This document shows, one piece after another, positions 26,425-34,679 of a DNA stretch of 64,000 bases. The notes below the pieces were generated by a model, which searched no databases, had not been told where the DNA came from, and worked only from the letters and a program-made list of their open reading frames with translations. The translations under genes were made by a program, and so were the position numbers. Origin of the DNA: an uncultured Altererythrobacter sp. (GTDB lineage Bacteria; Pseudomonadota; Alphaproteobacteria; Sphingomonadales; Sphingomonadaceae); contig CAMPIX010000001.1 in the NCBI GenBank assembly GCA_946886565.1, forward strand, positions 1-64,000, in the 5' to 3' direction. How positions within the stretch are numbered: position 1 is the stretch's first letter; the number at the start of each line of letters is the position of its first letter.

Positions 26425-27260
26425 GACCCCCTCCGCCCGTCTGTAGTCCTTTCGCGGCTCCCGACGCGACGGATACGAACGATCTGCTGCGTTTCCGTGC
26501 CCAAACGGAGCTCCGCTACGTCGAACAGGCGATCGACAACGTAGTAGCGACCGCGGAGCCGGTAATTGACGAGTTCGGCTTCACCCTTGGCATTCACCAG
26601 AAAGAGCGGCGGCACTTGACCGACTTGGATCGACGCGTGGAATTCGATGAACGTTTGGCGACCGTCATCGAATGCGCGCAGCGGACGCCACGTCGGATCG
26701 TCGCCGCTGATGTCGTAATCGAAGCGGAGATGCTCGATCTGAACGCCCGAGGCGACCGGCGCGGCAGCCTGAATCGCGGTCCGGGAGCGTTCGAACGCAA
26801 GCAGAGCGTCGCGAGGGTAGGACCACGCCACGGCGGACATCGCGCCTTTCGCGGCGCTGGTCACGGTCAGGTGATACACGCGGCGATCGGTCGTGATCAC
26901 CAGATTGGTAGAGAGTCCGGCGGCGGCGGGCTTTATGAGAACATGCGCGCGCTGCGTATCGCCCGAGCCGCTCGTGGTATCGCCAATTACCCAGCGCGCG
27001 GTGTCGCCGCTGGCGACTGCGCCAAGCGTTTCTCCCGGCTGGAGTGCAATATCCGTGACACGGCCGGGAGAGGTGTGGACGGCATAGATCGCTCCTTCGG
27101 CGAACGAGTATGTCCGCGTCGCACTGATGGGCGCGACGATGGTCGCGGATTGAGCACCGGACTCGCCGACATCGGCATATGCCTCATCGGGAAGCACGGT
27201 GCCGGCCAGCAGCAGGAAGGCCGCTGCTTGCGGCAACCTCGGAAGCTTGCGGAGTCTCAT
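26421..27260 (-). CDS. trbG: TrbG, VirB9-like mating-channel protein
   Basis: A 279-residue exported VirB9-type protein: signal peptide (RKLPRLPQAAAFLLLAGTVLP), the N-terminal domain with YSFAEGAIYAVHTSPGRVTDIALQPGE, and the C-terminal beta-sandwich (VSYRLRG-like VNYRLRGRYYVVDRLFDVAELRLG). It belongs to the outer part of the type IV secretion core. Overlaps trbF upstream and trbI downstream by four bases each. Confidence 0.94.
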   Translation of the reverse strand: MRLRKLPRLPQAAAFLLLAGTVLPDEAYADVGESGAQSATIVAPISATRTYSFAEGAIYAVHTSPGRVTDIALQPGETLGAVASGDTARWVIGDTTSGSGDTQRAHVLIKPAAAGLSTNLVITTDRRVYHLTVTSAAKGAMSAVAWSYPRDALLAFERSRTAIQAAAPVASGVQIEHLRFDYDISGDDPTWRPLRAFDDGRQTFIEFHASIQVGQVPPLFLVNAKGEAELVNYRLRGRYYVVDRLFDVAELRLGTETQQIVRIRRVGSRERTTDGRRGS

Positions 27261-28069
27261 TGGAAATTCTCCTGTGATGATGGACTGGCGGGAGAGCGCT
27301 CCGGGTCGGCTGGCGCTTGGGCGTCAATCGACGGATCTGCGGGACGCGCGACGGGCTCGGTAAGCAATGGTGACGCTGGCTCCGGCGGTTCGAGCTCGCG
27401 GCTCCAGTCGATCGCATCGATATAGATGCCGAGCGGATTGCGTCGGAGCGCGTCCGCCGATCGGGGGGCGCGTGTCGTCACGCCCAGAATGGCCGTCCAC
27501 CGCGTCGTTTCGGCCTTTGCACCGCGTTCGAAGGCGGTCTCGATCCATTTGACCTGAAAGGACTGATCCGACGCGCGAACGACGCTCGTTACCTGGACGC
27601 TGACGGTGCGCTCGCCGATCTGATCGAAGGGCGCCGCGGAACGGGCATAGTCGCCAAGGAACTGTGCGCCCCGCTGAGTGACGAAATCATAGGCGCTGAG
27701 CCAGTCGCGCCGCATCAGCACCGGGTCGAGCGAGACGGTGCGCACATTGCGGATGAACTCGGCCAGATGCCAGGCGATCTGAGGATCGGTCGGCGTGTAA
27801 TCCGCTTCCGCCGGGCTGACCGCCCGAGCCTGACCGAGCCGATCGACCTCGACGACATAGGGTGTGACGCGGCTCTGAAGCGACTGCCAGATCAGCGCGG
27901 TTGAGATGGCGCTCGACAGGAGCAGGCCGCCGAACGCCATATAGCGCCAGTTGCGCGCCTGCACGCGCGCCGAGCCGATGCGCTCGTCCCAGAGTTGACC
28001 AGCCCGCTGAAACGGCGTTTCGGGAAGCGGCGTGCGCCCATAGCGCTGAATGCTTCGCTTGAAGATCAT
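27257..28069 (-). CDS. trbF: TrbF, VirB8-like inner-membrane protein
   Basis: A 270-residue VirB8-type protein: N-terminal FKRSIQRYGRTPLPETPFQRAGQLWDER, one membrane helix (about residues 45-65, YMAFGGLLLSSAISTALIW) and a periplasmic domain (VSLDPVLMRRDWLSAYDFVTQRGAQFL). It helps to assemble the inner-membrane part of the channel. A Pro/Ala-rich tail follows the conserved domain. Three bases separate it from trbL. Confidence 0.93.
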   Translation of the reverse strand: MIFKRSIQRYGRTPLPETPFQRAGQLWDERIGSARVQARNWRYMAFGGLLLSSAISTALIWQSLQSRVTPYVVEVDRLGQARAVSPAEADYTPTDPQIAWHLAEFIRNVRTVSLDPVLMRRDWLSAYDFVTQRGAQFLGDYARSAAPFDQIGERTVSVQVTSVVRASDQSFQVKWIETAFERGAKAETTRWTAILGVTTRAPRSADALRRNPLGIYIDAIDWSRELEPPEPASPLLTEPVARPADPSIDAQAPADPERSPASPSSQENFQ

Positions 28070-28072
28070 GGA

Positions 28073-29371
28073 TCAGTCGTCCTTTTCCTTGATGTCGGGG
28101 ATGGCGGAGCCGCCGCCGCGTTCGCCTTCGCGCAGCGTGTGCATCGCGACCTGACGGTGATGACGCATGTCTTGCTGGCGCTTCAGCGAGCGCGCCCATT
28201 GGGGCTGTTGATCGCCGAGCCCGGATGATGCAGCGCCAGTCGCGCCGCCGTTGAGGGCTGTCCATGCGGCGTCCCGTCCAGAGGAAGCAGCTTCGGAAAT
28301 TCCAAGCGCCGCGCCGGCTTTCTGCCTGAGTGCGCTACTTCCGGCTCGCGCGACGCCGGACATGCCCGCGCCGAAACTGGTAGAGCCTGACGTTTCCTGC
28401 CCGAGCTTGTATGCAGTGGACGCGGCCGAGCCCATGGCGGTGCCGGAGCGAATTGCGCCGAGTGCCGCTCCGCCCGCCATACGGGCGGCTCCGGCCGCTG
28501 CGCCACCGGCAAGCGCGGTGACGCCGACGGCTCCCACGGCGGTGCCGAGCGCGGCGCCGGCGCCAAGTTGCGGCGCGCCCGCGACGAGGCCGGAGGCAAT
28601 ACCCGGTCCGAAGATGCCGAGCCCGAATAGCGTGAGCGCGGCGAGCATGAGGCTCATCGCCTGGCCGATATCGGGCTCCTGTCCCTGAAGCGCGCTTGTG
28701 AAATCGGCGAAAAAGCCCGAACCGATGCCGACGATGACGGCGAGCACCATCACCTTGATGCCCGAGCTCACCACGCTGCCAAGCACGCGCTCGGCAAGAA
28801 AGCTGGTGCGATTCCACAGCGCGAACGGCACGAGGATGAAGCCGGCCAAAGTGGTCAGCTTGAACTCGATGATGGTGACGAAGAGCTGCACCGCGAGGAT
28901 GAAGATGGCGAGAATCACGATCGCCCAGGCAAACAGCAGCACCGCGATCGCGAGAAAATTGTCGAAAAAGGTGGTGAAGCCCATCAGCTCGGAGACCTGC
29001 TCGAGCAGCGGCCATGCCGCCTCGAAGCCGGTGCCGGCGAGGCGGCCGGGCTTGAGCAGATCGTCGGGCGAGATCGTTCCGCCACCTGCCGTTACGCCGG
29101 CGGCGGCGAACGAACGGAAGATGATATCGGCGAGATTGGAGAAGTTGCTCAGGATGAAGGCGAAGGCGCCGACATAGAGGATCTTCTTGATGAAGCGGCC
29201 GATCACGTCCTGCTCGCCGCCCATCGCCCAGAACAATCCGGCAAGCGTGATGTCGATGACGATCAGCGTCGTCGTCAGGAAAGCAACGTCGGGTCCAAGC
29301 AGACCGAACCCGCTGTCGATGTAGCGGATGAAGGTCTGCATGAACTGATCGATGACGTTGAGGTCGTTCAT
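28073..29371 (-). CDS. trbL: TrbL, VirB6-like polytopic membrane protein
   Basis: A 432-residue protein: about six membrane segments in the first 300 residues (MNDLNVIDQFMQTFIRYIDSGFG, then TLIVIDITLAGLFWAMGGEQD), followed by an Ala/Gly-rich hydrophobic stretch and a polar, Gln-rich cytoplasmic tail. VirB6 homologues form part of the inner-membrane channel. The 113 bases between it and trbJ contain a GC-rich hairpin and no trbK-like gene. Confidence 0.94.
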   Translation of the reverse strand: MNDLNVIDQFMQTFIRYIDSGFGLLGPDVAFLTTTLIVIDITLAGLFWAMGGEQDVIGRFIKKILYVGAFAFILSNFSNLADIIFRSFAAAGVTAGGGTISPDDLLKPGRLAGTGFEAAWPLLEQVSELMGFTTFFDNFLAIAVLLFAWAIVILAIFILAVQLFVTIIEFKLTTLAGFILVPFALWNRTSFLAERVLGSVVSSGIKVMVLAVIVGIGSGFFADFTSALQGQEPDIGQAMSLMLAALTLFGLGIFGPGIASGLVAGAPQLGAGAALGTAVGAVGVTALAGGAAAGAARMAGGAALGAIRSGTAMGSAASTAYKLGQETSGSTSFGAGMSGVARAGSSALRQKAGAALGISEAASSGRDAAWTALNGGATGAASSGLGDQQPQWARSLKRQQDMRHHRQVAMHTLREGERGGGSAIPDIKEKDD

Positions 29372-29484
29372 CGGGATTCCATTCTGTTGAGCGGCGGTGC
29401 CGCGGGACGCACGAGGGGAGCGGCGCGCGTCCCGCGACGGCGACGGCGGCCGGGGAAAGCCGCCTTCGCCCGCGCCGGTTCGGC

Positions 29485-30246
29485 CTAGCGGGGCGTGTAG
29501 GCCGAACCGGATCCGAGAAAGCGCGCGGTGGCGGCGCGCGCGTCGGCTTCCGACTGAAGGCGGCGGGCGCGTTCGATCGTGTCGGCGCGATATTGCGCCG
29601 CCATCATGTTCTGGAGCTGGAACTGCTGTTTTGCGGTGAGCGCCAGCAACTGGTTCGTCGCCTGCGCAACCTGCAGCGCGCCTTCGGCACCCTGGCTGCG
29701 CGAGACGATGGCCGAAAGCACTTCCGCATCAGCACGCAGATTGCCGACGACCTGCGCCTGAACCCCGAGCGTGTGCCGAAGTGCCGAGCGGGCGGTATCG
29801 AGGCGGGTTTGCGCCGCGGCCATGCTGGCCTTGGCGCCGCCCTGAGAAGGGTCATCAGGAAACAGCCGCTCAAATTGCAGCTCCAGTTGTGCGGTATCGA
29901 ACTCGATGCCTTCGGCGCGCGCCATCAGTCGATCGATGTCCCGCAGCGCTCGCTGGAGCTCGGTAAGCTCGACGAAGTCGATGCGGCTGAGATTCTTCGC
30001 CATGTTGGTCAGCATCGCCGCTTCGTTCTGAAGTGATCGGATCTGGTTGTTGATCTGCTGAAGCGCGCGCGCGGCGGAAAGCACGTTCTGGGTGTAGTTG
30101 GTCGGATCGAACACTGCGATCTGCGCGGATGCCGGGGAGACCGGCGCCACGGCAACAACCGAGATGATCGCCGCGGCGGACAGCAGCATCGCAAGCTCAG
30201 GCCTGCCGAAGGAAGGCCGGCCCATTGCACGAGCATATATTCTCAT
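29485..30246 (-). CDS. trbJ: TrbJ, VirB5-like pilus-tip protein
   Basis: A 253-residue exported protein: a signal peptide ending near PASAQ (residue 42), then VFDPTNYTQNVLSAARALQQINNQIRSLQNEA, the hallmark of TrbJ, and long coiled-coil helices. It is thought to lie at the tip or base of the conjugative pilus. Its start overlaps the trbE stop by four bases. Confidence 0.94.
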   Translation of the reverse strand: MRIYARAMGRPSFGRPELAMLLSAAAIISVVAVAPVSPASAQIAVFDPTNYTQNVLSAARALQQINNQIRSLQNEAAMLTNMAKNLSRIDFVELTELQRALRDIDRLMARAEGIEFDTAQLELQFERLFPDDPSQGGAKASMAAAQTRLDTARSALRHTLGVQAQVVGNLRADAEVLSAIVSRSQGAEGALQVAQATNQLLALTAKQQFQLQNMMAAQYRADTIERARRLQSEADARAATARFLGSGSAYTPR

Positions 30247-32702
30247 TTCAACATCTCCTTAGGTTCGGGTTGGGCATCGGGATCGGGAAAACTCGCTAGG
30301 AGATCTGCGGCCCATGCGAGATCGCGGGCCGCGAGAAAGCGGGACGCGAATTCGGAAGCGTCATGCTCGGTGAGCAACGTGTCGATGAGGCGCTGGCTGG
30401 CCGGATCGGACGCGCCGCACAGCGCAAGCGTGACCGGGCCGATACCCAGTTCGAACAGGCGATTTCCGCGCGCGGATTGAAGGTAGTAGTGCCGCTTGGG
30501 CGTGGCGCGGGCGACGAGTTCGATCTGGCGCTCGTTGAGACCGAACCGCTCATAGGCGGAGCGCGATTGCGGTTCGATGGCTCGGTCGTTGGGAAGCAGG
30601 ATGCGTTGCGGGCAGCTCTCAATGATCGCCGGCGCGATGCTGCTGTCGGCGATGTCGGCGAGACTCTGGGTTGCGAACAGCACCGCAACGTTCTTTTTGC
30701 GCAAGGTCTTCAACCATTCGCGGATGCGGGCGGCGAACAGTGGATGGTCGAGGAACACCCAGGCTTCGTCGAGGATCAGCAGCGTCGGGCGTCCATCGAA
30801 TCGCTCTTCGAGACGGTGAAACAGATAGGTGAGGACCGGCGCGACCACGCCTGCCTGTCCCATCAAAGCCTCGGTCTCGAAGCACTGGATATCGCCGAGC
30901 GAGAGGTTCGTTTCCGCTGCATCGAGCAGCCGTCCGAACGGTCCCTCCAAGGTATAGGGGGTAAGCGCGCTGCGCAGCGCCGATGACTGAAGCAGCAGCG
31001 ACAGCCCGGTCAGGGTGCGTTCCTCGATAGGCGCCGAGGCGAGGCTCGCCAATGCCGTCCAGATATGTTCCTTGATGTCAGGGGTGACTGCCACGCCTTC
31101 ATGGGTAACCAGCGCGGCGACCCATTCGGCCGCCCACGCGCGTTCATCGGCGACATCGATGCTGCGCAGCGGCTGGAACGACAGCTCGCCGGCGCTTTCC
31201 GCTCCCAGACCGAGCGCATGATGAGCGCCGCCCATCGCCAGCACCGCCGCGCGCGCCGACCATCCTTTGTCGAAGATATAGAGCTGCGCGCCCGCGTAGC
31301 GGCGAAACTGCAGCGCGATCAGCGCCAGCAGCACCGATTTGCCGGCGCCGGTCGGACCGACAACGAGCATATGGCCGACATCGCCGACATGGGTGGAGAG
31401 CCGGAAAGGCGTTGATCCCGTGGTCTGCGCGTAAAGGAGCGGCGGACCGTCGAGGTGCGGGTTTTCCGAGGGGCCGGCCCAGACGGCCGATAGCGGCATC
31501 AAATGCGCGAGATTGAGCGTATGGACGAGCGGCTGACGGACGTTGGCGTAAACATTGCCGGGAAGCGACGACAACCATGCCTCGACCGCGTTGACGGATT
31601 CGCGGACGCAGGTGAAGCCAAGCCCGTTGACGATGCGCTCGACGGCCCGAACCTTTTCATCCGCGCGTGCTGCGTTCTCGTCGTCGACGGTGATAGTGGT
31701 GGTGAGATAGCCGAACGCGACATGGTCACCGCCAAGCGCCTGAAGCGCCAGATCGGCATCGACGACCTTGTTGTCGGCGTCGCTGTCGAGCAATTGCGCG
31801 GGCTGGTTGTAGAGCACCTCGCGCAGGAGCGCCGCGACCGATTTGCGCTTGTTGAACCACTGCCGGCGAAGCTTGGTGAGCGCTTTCGTCGCGTCGGTCT
31901 TGTCGAGCGCAATGAAGCGCGTCACCCAGCGATAAACGAAGTCGGCGCCGTTGAGCGCATCGAGAATTCCGGGACGGCTGAGATTGGGGAAGCCGAGGAT
32001 GGTCAGCGTCCGCAAGTGCCGATTGCCGAGCCGCGGCGCGAGCCCTCCGGTGAGCGGCGTATCGGCGAGCAGGCCGTCCAGGTACATCGGAGTATCGGGG
32101 ACCGTGACGGCGTGCCGCCGTTCGGAGATGGCGGCGTGCAGATAGGTGAGCGTCTCGGTCGAGTTCAGTGCGCGCAACTTGGGCATGACGCCGCCCAGCA
32201 GATCGAGCACGCGATCGGTCTCGGCGATGAACCCCGCGAGTGCGGATCGCCAATCGCGCCCCTTCTCCGTGTCGGGCCGGTCAACCAGCGTGCGTGCGGC
32301 GGAATCGCTGCTGTCGGCTGGCGGAAGCCACACCAGCGTCAAGCGAAAGCAGCTCTCGAAATGCGCGCCTGCCGCCTCGAAGTCGGCCCGCCGCTCCTGA
32401 TCGACGAGCCACGAAGCCGAGTCCGGAAAATCGCTATCGGGATAACCGAGCGCCTCGCGCCGCTCGGCATCGAAGAAGAGCGCCCAGCCCGTCCCCATCC
32501 GTTTCAGGACATTGTTGACCCGCGCGCAGGCGCCGACCAGTTCCGCCTCGGTTGCGCTTTCAAGATCAGGCCCGCGGAATTCGAGCGTGCGCTGAAAGCT
32601 GCCGTCCTTGTTGAGGACGACGCCCGGCGCGACCAAGGCCGCCCAAGGCAGGTGGTCGGCGAGCCGGTCGGCGCGCTGACGGTATTCGTGTAAGGCTAGC
32701 AC
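30243..32702 (-). CDS. trbE: TrbE, VirB4-like conjugation ATPase
   Basis: An 819-residue ATPase: CagE/VirB4 N-terminal domain, Walker A GPTGAGKSVLL near residue 451 and Walker B LLILDEAWVFLDHP near 645. It powers pilus assembly and substrate passage. The frame is open further upstream, but GTG at 32702 gives the family's start (VLALHEYRQRADRLADHLPW) and overlaps trbD by seven bases, as usual in trb operons. Confidence 0.95.
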   Translation of the reverse strand: MLALHEYRQRADRLADHLPWAALVAPGVVLNKDGSFQRTLEFRGPDLESATEAELVGACARVNNVLKRMGTGWALFFDAERREALGYPDSDFPDSASWLVDQERRADFEAAGAHFESCFRLTLVWLPPADSSDSAARTLVDRPDTEKGRDWRSALAGFIAETDRVLDLLGGVMPKLRALNSTETLTYLHAAISERRHAVTVPDTPMYLDGLLADTPLTGGLAPRLGNRHLRTLTILGFPNLSRPGILDALNGADFVYRWVTRFIALDKTDATKALTKLRRQWFNKRKSVAALLREVLYNQPAQLLDSDADNKVVDADLALQALGGDHVAFGYLTTTITVDDENAARADEKVRAVERIVNGLGFTCVRESVNAVEAWLSSLPGNVYANVRQPLVHTLNLAHLMPLSAVWAGPSENPHLDGPPLLYAQTTGSTPFRLSTHVGDVGHMLVVGPTGAGKSVLLALIALQFRRYAGAQLYIFDKGWSARAAVLAMGGAHHALGLGAESAGELSFQPLRSIDVADERAWAAEWVAALVTHEGVAVTPDIKEHIWTALASLASAPIEERTLTGLSLLLQSSALRSALTPYTLEGPFGRLLDAAETNLSLGDIQCFETEALMGQAGVVAPVLTYLFHRLEERFDGRPTLLILDEAWVFLDHPLFAARIREWLKTLRKKNVAVLFATQSLADIADSSIAPAIIESCPQRILLPNDRAIEPQSRSAYERFGLNERQIELVARATPKRHYYLQSARGNRLFELGIGPVTLALCGASDPASQRLIDTLLTEHDASEFASRFLAARDLAWAADLLASFPDPDAQPEPKEMLK

Positions 32703-32956
32703 GAAAAATACCCCTTCTGTCGCAGGTGACGCATCAGCACCGGGGCAAAATCCGGGTCGCGGCGGGCGGCGAACACTGCGACGCTGTGGCCGAGAGCCCA
32801 GACAATCAGGCCGGCGAGCCATTGCTGAAGCCCGAGCCCGATCGCGGCGGCGATCGTGCCGTTGACGATCGCGAGTCCGCGCGGCGCACCGCCGAGCAGG
32901 ATCGGCTGCCCGAGGCTGCCGTGGATCGGCGCTTCGAAGCCCTCGATGTGACTCAT
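32696..32956 (-). CDS. trbD: TrbD, VirB3-like membrane protein
   Basis: An 86-residue protein (MSHIEGFEAPIHGSLGQPILLGGAPRG) with two membrane helices and the C-terminal DPDFAPVLMRHLRQKGYF of the TrbD/VirB3 family. It lies hidden in a longer open frame; the ATG at 32956 overlaps the trbC stop by four bases. Partner of TrbE in the inner membrane. Confidence 0.93.
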   Translation of the reverse strand: MSHIEGFEAPIHGSLGQPILLGGAPRGLAIVNGTIAAAIGLGLQQWLAGLIVWALGHSVAVFAARRDPDFAPVLMRHLRQKGYFSC

Positions 32957-33285
32957 GCGACCAGCGCTCCGCCGCCGAAGCTGAAGAAGCTGAGGAAGAA
33001 GGACGATGCGGCAAAGGCGATCGACAGGCCGAACACGATCTGGATCAGCCGGCGAAAGCCGCCCGAGCTTTCGCCAAACGCCAGGGTCAATCCCGTCGTG
33101 ATGATGATGATTACGGCAACGATCTTGGCGACAGGCCCCTGCACGGATTCGAGAACCTGCTGGAGAGGCTCTTCCCAGGGCATTCCCGAGCCGCTGGCCG
33201 AGGCATCGGTCGCGATTGCCAAGGCAAGCATGGCGGCAACGATGATGGCCGGTGCGAGAGGATAACGGCGACTGCGAACAATCAT
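32953..33285 (-). CDS. trbC: TrbC, VirB2-like pilin
   Basis: A 110-residue major pilin precursor: a long signal sequence (LAPAIIVAAMLALAIATDASASG), then a short polar loop (MPWEEPLQQVLESVQGP) and two hydrophobic helices. The ATG at 33285 is preferred over TTG at 33291, because AGGAG lies seven bases before the ATG and would be only one base from the TTG. Overlaps trbD. Confidence 0.92.
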   Translation of the reverse strand: MIVRSRRYPLAPAIIVAAMLALAIATDASASGSGMPWEEPLQQVLESVQGPVAKIVAVIIIITTGLTLAFGESSGGFRRLIQIVFGLSIAFAASSFFLSFFSFGGGALVA

Positions 33286-33287
33286 GA

Positions 33288-34271
33288 TCAAACTCCTTGG
33301 TCTGGGGGGTCGATGGCGATGTCGGAGAGCGCGTAGTTCCCGTCTCGGTCGAGACCGGCGACGCGCGCGAGGGTTTCAACGCGCCGAGCCGTGCCGCGGC
33401 CGGCAATGAAGACGATCATATCGATCGCCTCGGCGATCAGCCGGCGCGGCACGGTGACCACCGCTTCCTGGATGAGCTGCTCGACGCGGTAGAGCGCGGT
33501 GGCCGCACTGTTGGCGTGGAGCGTCGCGATCCCGCCGGGATGACCAGTGTTCCAAGCCTTGAGCATGTCAAGCGCTTCGGGACCGCGCACCTCGCCGACG
33601 ATGATGCGATCGGGTCGCAGCCGCAGCGTCGAGCGGACGAGATCGGCCATCGTCACGCTGCCGGCGCGCGTTCTCAACGCGACCGTGTCCCGCGCCGGCG
33701 ACTGGAGCTCGCGCGTGTCCTCGATCAGGATCACGCGCTCGTCGAGATGCGCCATCTCCGCGAGAAGGGCGTTTGCGAGCGTCGTCTTGCCCGAGCTGGT
33801 GCCGCCGGCGACGAGAATGTTGCTGCGATTGACGATGGCGAGCGACAGCAGTCGGGCGGTGTCCGGCGACATGATGCCATCCGCAACATAGTCGATCAGC
33901 TTGTATATGCGGGTGGCTGGCTTCCGGATCGAGAAGCATGGCCCCGTCGCGACCGGCGGCAGCAAGCCCTCGAAGCGTTCGCCCGCGCCTTCTCCGTGCG
34001 GCGGCAGCTCGGCCGACACGATCGGCGACGCGGCATGAACTTCGGCCTTTGCCTGCGACGCAACGAGACGGATGATGCGCTCTACTTGCGCGGCTTCAAA
34101 ACTGACCTGCGTTTCGATGCGTCCTTCCCCGAGCCGATCGAGGCGAAGCGCACCATCGGGGTTGACCATAATTTCGAGAACCAGCGGGTCCGCCAGCGCG
34201 GCCGCAATCGTCGGCCCCATTGCCGTGCGCAACATCGACCGGCGGCGGTCATGGGCGATCGTTTCGCTCAT
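33288..34271 (-). CDS. trbB: TrbB, VirB11-like secretion ATPase
   Basis: A 327-residue hexameric ATPase with Walker A GGTSSGKTTLANALL near residue 155, VILIEDTRELQSPARD, and the HxGG-type motif NTGHPGGIATLHANS near 245. It works with TrbE at the cytoplasmic side of the channel. It overlaps the CopG-like gene by four bases and trbC follows after two bases. Confidence 0.96.
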   Translation of the reverse strand: MSETIAHDRRRSMLRTAMGPTIAAALADPLVLEIMVNPDGALRLDRLGEGRIETQVSFEAAQVERIIRLVASQAKAEVHAASPIVSAELPPHGEGAGERFEGLLPPVATGPCFSIRKPATRIYKLIDYVADGIMSPDTARLLSLAIVNRSNILVAGGTSSGKTTLANALLAEMAHLDERVILIEDTRELQSPARDTVALRTRAGSVTMADLVRSTLRLRPDRIIVGEVRGPEALDMLKAWNTGHPGGIATLHANSAATALYRVEQLIQEAVVTVPRRLIAEAIDMIVFIAGRGTARRVETLARVAGLDRDGNYALSDIAIDPPDQGV

Positions 34272-34672
34272 GATCCCGCCTCTCCGTCAGGCTCGCTGCC
34301 CAGCGTCCGTTTTCCGCTGGCGAGCTGGCGGCCGAGCTGACCGATAAACTGATCGAAGCGCTGGTGGCCGAGCGCGATCGCAGCGGTATCGTTGTCGGGC
34401 AGCGGCGCGGTGACCATCAGCTGGTAGCGCACGAACAGCGCCAGACTCTCGAGCAGCACCTCAATGTCGCGCCGGATCAACGCCTGTTCGCGCGACATCC
34501 GGTCGAGCCGGTGCTTGAAAAGATCATCGACCTCCTGCGTGCCGCGACGGGCGAGCCAAGCGGCGATTGCGCCGTTGACCAGCCGCGACTTGTTGGCGCC
34601 GGGTCCTGTCGCAAGCGCTTCGAGCGCGTCGCTCAGCTCGCGGTCGATATAAAGGTTTTGGCGTACCTTCAT
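34268..34672 (-). CDS. CopG-family ribbon-helix-helix protein
   Basis: A 134-residue protein starting MKVRQNLYIDRELSDALEALATGPGANKSRLVNGAIAAWL, a ribbon-helix-helix DNA-binding fold, followed by a helical C-terminal part. It sits between traG and trbB in this class of element and probably controls the transfer operon. ATG 34672 is chosen because it begins the RHH strand; it lies seven bases after the traG stop. Confidence 0.88.
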   Translation of the reverse strand: MKVRQNLYIDRELSDALEALATGPGANKSRLVNGAIAAWLARRGTQEVDDLFKHRLDRMSREQALIRRDIEVLLESLALFVRYQLMVTAPLPDNDTAAIALGHQRFDQFIGQLGRQLASGKRTLGSEPDGEAGS

Positions 34673-34679
34673 TCCCGCC

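Noticed and set aside
29372..29484. possible trbK between trbJ and trbL
   Set aside because: Only 113 bases, too short for trbK, and it holds a GC-rich hairpin without an open frame.
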